Part shown: positions 1 through 6,413 of the stretch, piece after piece
How the letters are laid out: the number at the start of each line of letters is the position of its first letter
How positions within the stretch are numbered: the first letter of the stretch is position 1
NCBI GenBank assembly: GCA_020062745.1
Contig: JAGUVT010000047.1
Location: forward strand, 1 to 32,652
DNA length: 32,652 nt
Source: Deltaproteobacteria bacterium
GTDB taxonomy: Bacteria > Bacillota > Desulfotomaculia > Desulfotomaculales > JAGUVT01
Direction: 5' to 3'
Position numbers and translations under genes: made by a program
Notes under the pieces: model-generated
Database searches by the model: none
Told to the model about the DNA's origin: nothing
The model's input: only the letters and a program-made list of their open reading frames with translations

Positions 1-158
1 CGGCCCGCCCGTCTTCAGGTTTTATTGTCTACTCAATGTATGGGCCATATGACTGTATGGTAGCGACGTGGGTGCCATTGGTGTGCTTATACTCCCCATG
101 TCACTTATTAAAAATTGTGAAAAATGGTTGCTTCCAGTAACGCCGGAGTAAAAAATAC
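1..158. other. No gene recognised at the left edge
   Basis: This stretch lies downstream of the minus-strand restriction gene that ends at 159. I see no convincing reading frame with a ribosome site, no clear hairpin followed by a T-run, and no repeat. It may hold the 3' flank of the restriction operon. Confidence 0.4.
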
Positions 159-1115
159 TTACTCAGGAAGTCCCAGGATGGAAGTTAACTCCCGTCGAAA
201 ACTTTCATACTCCTGACTTTCTTCAATAAGCAAAGTGCTGATCGCGTAAAACCGGTTTGTACTCGGCGAGCGCATCCGGGCCGTTTGTTCATCTACTGGA
301 ACACCTATGATTGTCCAGCGCAGGACGCCACTTGCGGATAGCTTTAAATGGCTTTTCTCCGCTTCGCCTAATCTGTTGTGAATATTGGAAGGGTCGCTGC
401 CGCCTTTAACCTCTATGGCCAACAAGTGCCGGTAGCGGTTTGCGGAACACTCACTAACCAATATGTCTGGGTCAGATCCAAAACGTATTTTTACCTGCCG
501 GCCTGCTGCGTTGTTGAATTCGATTTCGTTCTCCCTTTCCTGGAAACTATCAGGGTTTTTGGGTTTAACAATTTTTTCAATTAAGTCCCGGATAACGGCT
601 ACCGCTTTTTGGCCGACAATAACCCGATAACTACCGTCAAATTGCGCGCCCAGAGTTAGCAAGGTGAGTTCATGGAAAAAGTCTTCAGTAATATTATCCC
701 TATTGCTGATAACGCTCAATAACTGTTCTCCCGCTTTAATCAGAGCAACGCAAAGGTTCCGGATTTCGCTTTCCGAAATAGTATTGCTTTTTCCTTTCTC
801 AATTTCAACCCACTTACCCAGGCCTTTTCTGCCATACTCTTTTTGCGAGATTCCCAGGATAAGTCGGTAGTATCCGGAAATAGTCAGCTTTTCTTTAATC
901 AGGCAGGGCACGGCAAAAAGGACTTCCCCGCGCAGGCCAAACGCTCCCAACTTATTAAGTGCATTCTTGTTTACTAAAGTATGAAGATCATGATCAATTG
1001 TTTGAATACCTACTCTTTCTATTGCCCCTCTTAAAGCGTCCCGCAAGACTTTTCCGCGCTCAGTTCTCAAACGGGTAATAATCCATAATTGCTTTGTGGG
1101 AGTGAAAAGTTCCAC
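159..1115 (-). CDS. XcyI-family type II restriction endonuclease (predicted CCCGGG)
   Basis: A 318-aa protein matching the XcyI restriction enzyme family in length and in the N-terminal block around residues 57-95 (LGAFGLRGEVLF, then GYYRLILGISQKEY). A PD-(D/E)XK catalytic core is visible: SDPD at 214-217 and EVKGG at 235-239. The family cuts CCCGGG, so that specificity is inferred. The start is a GTG at 1113-1115, preceded by GGAGG inside the end of the methylase gene; only three bases separate the methylase stop from this start, so the two genes are one operon with modification first. That order protects the host on entry. CCCGGG sites occur several times in this window (for example near 2465 and 5093), so methylation would be needed if the enzyme is active. 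The catalytic residues and length look intact. Confidence 0.85.
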   Translation of the reverse strand: MELFTPTKQLWIITRLRTERGKVLRDALRGAIERVGIQTIDHDLHTLVNKNALNKLGAFGLRGEVLFAVPCLIKEKLTISGYYRLILGISQKEYGRKGLGKWVEIEKGKSNTISESEIRNLCVALIKAGEQLLSVISNRDNITEDFFHELTLLTLGAQFDGSYRVIVGQKAVAVIRDLIEKIVKPKNPDSFQERENEIEFNNAAGRQVKIRFGSDPDILVSECSANRYRHLLAIEVKGGSDPSNIHNRLGEAEKSHLKLSASGVLRWTIIGVPVDEQTARMRSPSTNRFYAISTLLIEESQEYESFRRELTSILGLPE

Positions 1116-1118
1116 AAG

Positions 1119-2129
1119 TTAAGCCTCCGTTTTCAGGATTGTAGCATAAGGAGCCAGCCTTTTTTCGGCCAACTCGCAATATTCAGGGTGTAGTTCAATG
1201 CCGATAAAATTCCTTTTCTGTTGTAGGGCTACTAATCCTGTGGTACCCGAGCCTAAAAAAGGATCAAGTATGAAATCTCCTGGTTTCGAACCGGCCAGGA
1301 TACAAGGCAGGATGAGTGACGGAGGAAAGGTTGCGAAATGTGCTTGCGGATAGGGTTCGGTATTTACGACCCAAACCGACCGTTTGTTCCGGCGACCTTT
1401 GCCAGATACTGCCGGCTCAAGAATAGCCTTGTAATCATAGTAATAGTGTTCGCTTTTGGTGAATAAAAAGACGTATTCATGAGCAATGGTCGGCCTATCT
1501 TTAACGCTTTCTGGCAGAATATTCGGCTTATACCAAACAATATCCGCCCTTAAATACCAGCCGTCCTCCTGTAAAAGAAAAGCCAGACGCCACGGCAAAC
1601 CCAGGAGGTCTTTTGGTTTTAATCCTGCCGGTGTAGGAGGCCGGAAGGGCAACCCGCGTACCACGTGACCGTTGTCGGTTTTTCTGTCAGGGGCACGGTA
1701 AGTCCTTCCCCCGCTTGTATAGCCATCGCCTATATTTAACCAGAAAGTGCCGTCGGTTTTCAGGACTCTCTTAACATCCCGGAATACCTTAACCAACCTG
1801 TTAAGATACTCAGAGATGTCCATTTCCGTGCCGATCTGATTTTGGATGCCGTAATCGCGAAGTCCCCAATAGGGTGGTGAAGTAACACATGTCTGAATAG
1901 TTTCTTCGGGTAACTGTCTTAGTGCAGTTAAGGCGTTTCCTGTTATTATGTACGATGTTTCTTTGTTAACCGTAGAAAGCAATGATGGGGGACCAACAAC
2001 GATGGTGTTCTCTCTCTGAGTATCTTTAGTGTGACATAAAGGATCGAGTGAAATTGGTACAACTCCTTCCAAATCGTTCACTCCCGGCTTGGTGTTAATA
2101 TATCCATTCGACATTTGCTTTGAGTTCAC
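1119..2129 (-). CDS. N4-cytosine DNA methyltransferase, beta class (XcyI/Cfr9I type)
   Basis: A 336-aa S-adenosylmethionine-dependent DNA methylase. The catalytic motif IV is TSPPYW at 83-88 and the SAM-binding motif I is DPFLGSGTTG at 289-298. Motif IV before motif I defines the beta group, and SPPY is typical of N4-methylcytosine enzymes. Partner of the downstream XcyI-type nuclease, so it probably modifies a cytosine within CCCGGG (inference). The start shown is a GTG overlapping a G-rich run; an internal ATG at 2112-2114 has that G-rich run about 11 bases upstream and is an equally good start. The first 55 residues precede the recognisable fold and are poorly conserved in character. It is transcribed divergently from the replication gene at 2309. 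Confidence 0.88.
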   Translation of the reverse strand: MNSKQMSNGYINTKPGVNDLEGVVPISLDPLCHTKDTQRENTIVVGPPSLLSTVNKETSYIITGNALTALRQLPEETIQTCVTSPPYWGLRDYGIQNQIGTEMDISEYLNRLVKVFRDVKRVLKTDGTFWLNIGDGYTSGGRTYRAPDRKTDNGHVVRGLPFRPPTPAGLKPKDLLGLPWRLAFLLQEDGWYLRADIVWYKPNILPESVKDRPTIAHEYVFLFTKSEHYYYDYKAILEPAVSGKGRRNKRSVWVVNTEPYPQAHFATFPPSLILPCILAGSKPGDFILDPFLGSGTTGLVALQQKRNFIGIELHPEYCELAEKRLAPYATILKTEA

Positions 2130-2308
2130 CCCCAGAGTGTTTTTTCTACACCTACGTTTAAAATCCTGCTTTCCTGTAATTTTAAACCGGTAGCCCCGTC
2201 ACATACGAAAGCAATACCCGGCGCCCTCCGCCAAGCGTTTTTATAATAAATAATCAAGCGGTCGAGCCTTCGGGCCGGCCACTTTTCGTTTTTTCGGGAG
2301 GGATTTGC

Positions 2309-3211
2309 GTGAACGAAAAAACTCTGGTGATCCTCGATCCTGTCTTGCGGCGCGGTTTCACGTCGATACCGAATTGCGTCCTGTTTGCTCCGGACCTGTC
2401 GATGGCGGCAAAGTGCCTCTACACCATCCTGCTGTCCTTTGCCTGGCAGGAAGATGAATGCTGGCCCGGGCAGGATCGGCTGGCTGGAGCCGCCGGCTGC
2501 CATGTCAATACGGTAGAAAAATACCTGAAGGAACTGAGAGACTACGGCCTCATTTCATGGAAACGCCGGGGTCTGAACAGGCCCAACATTTATTTCGTAC
2601 ATAACCTGGCGGATGTGGAAAAACTGCGGTTTCATGAATCGAAAGAAGATGCTTGCCGGGGGAAAAACACGGGATTACCGGGTGACACCGGGGAAAATGC
2701 AGCGGTCGGAGGCCTCAAAGCCTTGAAAACAGCGGATTCACAAGGGCGTGTGAATCCGGAATCACAAGGGTGTGTGAATCAAGAATCACAAGCCCTTGTG
2801 GATAAAGAATACTCAGTAGAATATAATGTTGTTGTTGAGGACAACCAGCCTCAGGAAATGCCAGGCGGGTGTTCCCGTGAATCAGGTCGCGATGGTAAAG
2901 CCGGGAAAGTTGTTCTTGCGTTGCAGGCTGCGGTAAAAAAGGCGTGTGGTGCGGAAATCCCGGGGGAATTGCTTAACGATCTCCTCGGGAAGTATTCAGA
3001 GAAAAAAATAAAAGAAAAAATTGCCCTGATGGGGACGGGAACAATAGAAATGAAAAACGTTCCCGGCTGGCTGGTGGCTGCGTTGAAAGAAGACTATAAA
3101 CATGTACCCGGCAGGGGCAGGGATCCGGCAACGGTTAAAAAGAGGAAGATGCCATATCAACCGGGAATAAGCAAAGAGAAAGAGCTTATCAGGTCGCTGT
3201 ATCTTTCGTGA
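2309..3211 (+). CDS. Replication initiator-like HTH/DnaD-type protein
   Basis: A 300-aa protein with an N-terminal winged-helix domain of the kind found in plasmid and phage initiators (about residues 15-100: recognisable blocks are LSMAAKCLYTILLSFAW and the HTH GCHVNTVEKYLKELRDYGLI). The middle, about 120-175, is low-complexity and encoded by tandem DNA repeats. The C-terminal part, about 195-270, with VPGWLVAALKEDY, resembles the DnaD-like tail of Firmicute initiators. Start is GTG at 2309 with GGGAGGG six bases upstream. The architecture (HTH, variable repeat-bearing linker, C-terminal domain) recalls RepA_N-type initiators whose origin lies within the gene. Role in replication of the element is inferred from this, not shown. 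A transcriptional regulator with a DnaD tail is the alternative. Confidence 0.65.
   Translation: MNEKTLVILDPVLRRGFTSIPNCVLFAPDLSMAAKCLYTILLSFAWQEDECWPGQDRLAGAAGCHVNTVEKYLKELRDYGLISWKRRGLNRPNIYFVHNLADVEKLRFHESKEDACRGKNTGLPGDTGENAAVGGLKALKTADSQGRVNPESQGCVNQESQALVDKEYSVEYNVVVEDNQPQEMPGGCSRESGRDGKAGKVVLALQAAVKKACGAEIPGELLNDLLGKYSEKKIKEKIALMGTGTIEMKNVPGWLVAALKEDYKHVPGRGRDPATVKKRKMPYQPGISKEKELIRSLYLS
2735..2806 (+). repeat. Three 24-bp tandem repeats within the initiator gene (candidate iterons)
   Basis: Units run 2735-2758, 2759-2782 and 2783-2806, in register with the reading frame, so the protein shows an eight-residue repeat (DSQGRVNP, ESQGCVNQ, ESQALVDK). Unit 1 contains the inverted repeat GATTCACA/TGTGAATC. 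Units 1 and 2 differ at few bases; unit 3 diverges at its end into a perfect DnaA box. AT-rich sequence follows at about 2802-2840. Confidence 0.8.
2797..2805 (-). promoter_or_regulatory. Consensus DnaA box TTATCCACA
   Basis: The minus strand reads TTATCCACA, the exact consensus DnaA-binding 9-mer, at the end of the third tandem repeat and next to an AT-rich stretch. Together with the repeats this is the usual composition of an origin. A single 9-mer can occur by chance, so the weight comes from its position. Confidence 0.55.
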
Positions 3212-3306
3212 AAGTTATTTAGGGTTGTTTTTTAATTTCAGGCAGAAGAATTTGCCGCCCTATCGGAAAAATATTTTTGCCTGAACTGTCTCTTTGAGAG
3301 TCGATT

Positions 3307-3642
3307 TTGCAATCGGCTTTTCTTTTTGGGTCGGTGATTTCAGAAGAGATTACAGCAAAGACGGAGAGAGAAGACGTAGTGGATATAGACGAAGCAAGAT
3401 TCATCGAAAGTCAGAGAATTTTAAGGCACCTGGGGAGAATATTCGACCGCAGGCCGAAGCTGAACCCGCAATCACTTGAAATAACTTTCAACGGGACCCG
3501 CGGTCAGATCGAGAAAGCGGCTGGAGTACTGGAACGCAGCGAAATCTGGTACGTCGTCGACTGGCGGCACCAGAACGAAGAACCGCACCCGTTTACAATA
3601 ACGGTACAGATAGACCTCCTTTTCCTGGAGAAGCAGAAATGA
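3307..3642 (+). CDS. Hypothetical protein, about 100 aa
   Basis: An open frame of 111 codons with charged, protein-like composition and no membrane segment or motif that I recognise. The C-terminal half alternates hydrophobic and polar residues (EIWYVVDWRH, then FTITVQIDLLFLE), suggesting a small beta-rich fold. The start is unsure: TTG at 3307, GTG at 3334 and GTG at 3379 are in frame. The last has GGAGAGAG some 8-12 bases upstream and would give a protein of about 87 residues. It follows the initiator gene by about 95 bases and precedes a clear promoter, so it probably belongs to the initiator transcript. Confidence 0.5.
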   Translation: MQSAFLFGSVISEEITAKTEREDVVDIDEARFIESQRILRHLGRIFDRRPKLNPQSLEITFNGTRGQIEKAAGVLERSEIWYVVDWRHQNEEPHPFTITVQIDLLFLEKQK

Positions 3643-3650
3643 AAGGTCTC

Positions 3651-3679
3651 TTGTCAATGTTGCCTGTATCTGTTAAACT
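3651..3679 (+). promoter_or_regulatory. Sigma-A promoter for the toxin-antitoxin pair
   Basis: A -35 element TTGTCA (3651-3656) and a -10 element TAAACT (3674-3679) are separated by exactly 17 bases, 36 bases ahead of the antitoxin start. The spacing and match to TTGACA/TATAAT are good. Confidence 0.6.
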
Positions 3680-3715
3680 GTTATTACAGCTAAGCCGATA
3701 CGGGAGGTATCATTT

Positions 3716-4015
3716 ATGCCGGAAATAATTCAACAGGTGCAAAAAAGAATGCTAATTAGTCTGGCCCGGATTGCCAAGGTAATGAACATTCAGGAAGGCG
3801 ATCGTGTTGCGCTTGAGGTGCGGGATGGGGGTGTTTTTATCAGGCCTGTCTCATGGCACGACAAGAGCCAGGAATACTTTTGGTCCGACGAGTGGCAGCA
3901 AAAGGTAAAGCGAAGCGCAGAAGCAATAAAAGAGGGGAAGGTAAAAATATTCAGTAGCACAGCCGACCTTTTAAAAGAACTGGGTGAAGAAGATGCCGGC
4001 GATCATTCTAACTGA
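3716..4015 (+). CDS. AbrB/MazE-type antitoxin
   Basis: A 99-aa protein. Residues about 8-48 form a swapped-hairpin AbrB-type DNA-binding domain (RMLISLARIAKVMNIQEGD, then VALEVRDGGVFIRP). The C-terminal half (about 55-95, including YFWSDEWQQKV and SSTADLLKELGEE) is the helical segment that antitoxins use to wrap their toxin. ATG start with GGGAGGT eight bases upstream. The gene overlaps the toxin by 23 bases, so translation is coupled, and the pair has its own promoter at 3651. By analogy with this class the antitoxin probably represses that promoter alone or with the toxin. Confidence 0.75.
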   Translation: MPEIIQQVQKRMLISLARIAKVMNIQEGDRVALEVRDGGVFIRPVSWHDKSQEYFWSDEWQQKVKRSAEAIKEGKVKIFSSTADLLKELGEEDAGDHSN

Positions 4016-4238
4016 GCCATTCGAGATAGACTTTTGGAAATTGTCCAAAACAGAGCAGAAACAATCAAGGAAAACGTTGCGTTTTCTGGCGGACAACCCG
4101 AAACACCCCTCCCTTCAGGTTCACCGGGTCAGAGGGACATCTTTCTGGGAAGCTTATGTCAACATGGACATACGAATAATTTTCGAGCAAAATAGCGACA
4201 CCCTTATTCTTTATGCTATCGGCACCATGATATTCTAA
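3993..4238 (+). CDS. RelE/ParE-family toxin with frameshifted C-terminus
   Basis: An 81-aa member of the RelE/ParE superfamily, following its antitoxin. Family landmarks are a short helical N-terminus (FWKLSKTEQKQSRKTLRFL), PSLQVHRVRGTSFWEAYVNMDIRIIFE and the strand DTLILYAIGT. The ATG at 3993 has GGGTGA eight bases upstream; the GTG at 3984 overlaps that site and is less likely. The usual ending of these toxins is a strand followed by GTHDIL or a close variant. Here the frame reads GTMIF and stops. Inserting a single C after 4226 restores GTHDILRK and a stop at 4244-4246, so one base of a CCC run seems lost. The toxin may be attenuated or dead, or the sequence may hold an error. Confidence 0.75.
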   Translation: MPAIILTEPFEIDFWKLSKTEQKQSRKTLRFLADNPKHPSLQVHRVRGTSFWEAYVNMDIRIIFEQNSDTLILYAIGTMIF

Positions 4239-4294
4239 GAAAATAAAAAGACAAACCTGCAACGAAAATGGAGTAAAAGGTTAATACTTATTTT

Positions 4295-4316
4295 TCCTGC
4301 CTGGCAGGATTTTTTG
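4295..4316 (+). terminator. Rho-independent terminator after the toxin gene
   Basis: A five-base-pair stem TCCTG/CAGGA with loop CCTGG is followed by TTTTTTG. It separates the toxin-antitoxin pair from the methylase operon that starts at 4361. Confidence 0.6.
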
Positions 4317-4360
4317 TTATAAGGGGAGAATAAAACGTTTTTTAAGGTGAGGTGTAGATC

Positions 4361-5683
4361 GTGCCCGATGGGCCAGCTTTTGTGGATCTTTTTTGCGGAG
4401 CGGGTGGGCTTTCGCTGGGTTTTCTTCTGGAAGGTTTCAACTGCCTTCTTGCAGTTGATAATGATCCTTCTGCAGTCGCCTGTTATAATACTAATCTTCG
4501 TGGTTCTTTTGATAGAGGAGCTTTTCTTTATGATCTATCCAGGCTGGATAATCACGAAGCAATTGTTTCTTTTCTGGAATTGTATGCACCGGGTGTGAGA
4601 AGATGCGATGTGGTTGTTGGTGGACCGCCGTGTCAGGGTTTTTCTGTTGTTGGGAAAAACAAGATACAGGCGCTTGTTCAGTCCGATAATAATCTTGAGA
4701 TGTACTGGAAAAAGCGTAACGAGGAGCGTTGCATGCTTTATGAGTCTTTTGCTATGTTTATAGAGGTTCTCGAACCGAGGTGGTTTTTGTTTGAAAATGT
4801 ACCGGCGATCATGGGCCATGATATATTCCCGTCCATAATCGATCGTTTTTCCAGTCTTCTTACTCCTGACGGCAGGAAACTGGACTACAGGCTGGTTTGC
4901 AGTAAATATATTGCTTCCAGCTATGGGGTTCCTCAGAATAGAAAACGCTTTATCATGATCGGGCGTCGAGAGGATATCAAAGGCGCTGGAGAATGGAAAC
5001 CTCCAGAGACAGGGATGCCAGTCACTGTACTCGAAGCGTTGGGTGACCTTCCACCGGTCAGAGAGGGGCACAGAGAAAGAGTGATGTTTTACCCGGGATC
5101 GCCAGCAGGCAATTATCAGCACAGGATGCGCGAGGGTATGGTGGGGTTTGAAAAAGGAATTGTGTACGACCATATTTGCAGAACCCATAATAAGGATGAT
5201 GTTGCTTTGTTTGCCCGCATGTCTCCTGGTTCCAGGTTTGCTGATTCCGAGGTCCAGAGGGCAGTCAGGGAGATCAATCCGGAACACAAGCTTATCAAAT
5301 ATTCAGTAGAAAAGTTCAGGGACAAACTGCACAGGTTACGTCCTGATGAGCCGGCGTGGACGGTAACTGCGCACCTTCAAAAGGACTGTTACAAGTTCAT
5401 ACATTACAACCAGCCCAGAACAGTTACAGTGCGCGAGGCTGCCCGCCTCCAGAGTTTCCCGGATCGTTTTGTGTTTACCGGGATTTCAATGATCACATCA
5501 TTTCGTCTTACTGGTAACGCTGTTCCGCCGTTGATGGCTGCGGCTTTTGCCAGGGGCATACTTGATGCGGATGTTTGTCTGAACATGCTGGCGTCGCGGA
5601 GGAGTTTTCAGGATATCTGGAACGAACCTGCAGTGACGGAGAACTGGTCTGGCGAACAGATCAGGCAGGGCGTTTCAGGGTGA
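4361..5683 (+). CDS. C5-cytosine DNA methyltransferase
   Basis: A 440-aa m5C methylase with all main motifs in order: motif I DLFCGAGG (9-16), catalytic PCQ loop GGPPCQGFS (87-95, nucleophile Cys91), ENV (145-147), motif VIII YGVPQNRKRF (188-197), a target-recognition region of about 210-330, and motifs IX-X (TVREAARLQSFP and GNAVPPLMA) near the C-terminus. It uses SAM to methylate carbon 5 of a cytosine within a site that cannot be read from the sequence. GTG start at 4361 with AAGGTGAGGTG seven bases upstream. It is first of four genes that overlap or nearly touch. No restriction nuclease follows it; instead a mismatch glycosylase and two signalling proteins do, which is unusual for a methylase operon. 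Confidence 0.92.
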   Translation: MPDGPAFVDLFCGAGGLSLGFLLEGFNCLLAVDNDPSAVACYNTNLRGSFDRGAFLYDLSRLDNHEAIVSFLELYAPGVRRCDVVVGGPPCQGFSVVGKNKIQALVQSDNNLEMYWKKRNEERCMLYESFAMFIEVLEPRWFLFENVPAIMGHDIFPSIIDRFSSLLTPDGRKLDYRLVCSKYIASSYGVPQNRKRFIMIGRREDIKGAGEWKPPETGMPVTVLEALGDLPPVREGHRERVMFYPGSPAGNYQHRMREGMVGFEKGIVYDHICRTHNKDDVALFARMSPGSRFADSEVQRAVREINPEHKLIKYSVEKFRDKLHRLRPDEPAWTVTAHLQKDCYKFIHYNQPRTVTVREAARLQSFPDRFVFTGISMITSFRLTGNAVPPLMAAAFARGILDADVCLNMLASRRSFQDIWNEPAVTENWSGEQIRQGVSG

Positions 5684-5693
5684 GGTGGCCGGT

Positions 5694-6413
5694 ATGTGTC
5701 CCGCAGATGACATGAGCCACAGCGGCATTTTTGTCTCTGAAGGGGACGTAATGGCTTTTCGCAGAACGATAATTGCCTGGGGGAGGGAGCATTTTCGTCC
5801 GTTTCCCTGGAGATTTACTGCTGATCCGTACCGTATTCTGATGGCCGAGGTGATGTTGCATCGTACCAGGGCAGCGCAGGTGGTACCGGTATATAGTAAA
5901 TTTGTGGGGAGCTATCCGGACGTTCCGGCCCTGGCTCGTGCAACCGGAGAAGAATTATATAAGACACTGTACCCGCTGGGCTTGCGCTGGCGGGTTGCCC
6001 TGATTTATGAAATGGCAACTCATTTGGCTGGTCGGTTTAATGGCAGTGTGCCAGTTGAAAAGGAGGCGTTGCTCTCACTTCCTGGCATAAGCGACTACAT
6101 TGCCAGTGCCGTGAGATGTTTTGCCTGGGGTTATCCTGATTTTCTTGCAGATACCAATACAGTGCGTGTTGTCGGACGCATGTTTGGGTTAAAGATCAGG
6201 GATTCATCACGGCGCAATTCCCGTTTTCGAAACATACTGGCTGCACTTGTGGATATGGAGTATCCCCGATTATATAATTATGCTTTGCTGGACGTGGCGG
6301 ACAGAATCTGTGTAAAGAAAAGGCCGCCAGAATGCAATGTTTGTCCGGTAGCGAAATGGTGTATTCAGGCAGGAGGGATACCGATACATGGAAAAGGGAT
6401 CTGCGAAGACTGA
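5694..6413 (+). CDS. Mig-like T/G mismatch DNA glycosylase (HhH-GPD, Fe-S)
   Basis: A DNA glycosylase of the endonuclease III/MutY superfamily. It has an N-terminal FPWR block (40-43, numbering from the GTG at 5685), the MLHRTRAAQVVPVY helix (57-70), the helix-hairpin-helix LPGISDYIASAV (132-143), catalytic Asp156, and four cluster cysteines (209, 217, 220, 226) for a 4Fe-4S cluster. Tyr138 sits where endonuclease III has Lys and MutY has Ser. Tyr there, 18 residues before the Asp, is the arrangement of the thermophile T/G glycosylase Mig. Role inferred: removal of thymine arising when the 5-methylcytosine made by the preceding methylase deaminates. Starts at GTG 5685, ATG 5694 and ATG 5751 (with AAGGGGA upstream) are all possible. 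It begins a few bases after the methylase stop and overlaps the next gene by 26 bases. Confidence 0.85.
   Translation: MCPADDMSHSGIFVSEGDVMAFRRTIIAWGREHFRPFPWRFTADPYRILMAEVMLHRTRAAQVVPVYSKFVGSYPDVPALARATGEELYKTLYPLGLRWRVALIYEMATHLAGRFNGSVPVEKEALLSLPGISDYIASAVRCFAWGYPDFLADTNTVRVVGRMFGLKIRDSSRRNSRFRNILAALVDMEYPRLYNYALLDVADRICVKKRPPECNVCPVAKWCIQAGGIPIHGKGICED

Noticed and set aside
2126-2503. Minus-strand 125-codon frame between the methylase and initiator genes
   Set aside because: It overlaps the well-supported start of the initiator and has no ribosome site or motif; a shadow frame.
4535-5287. Minus-strand 250-codon frame within the cytosine methylase
   Set aside because: The methylase motifs on the plus strand are complete; the antisense product has no motif.
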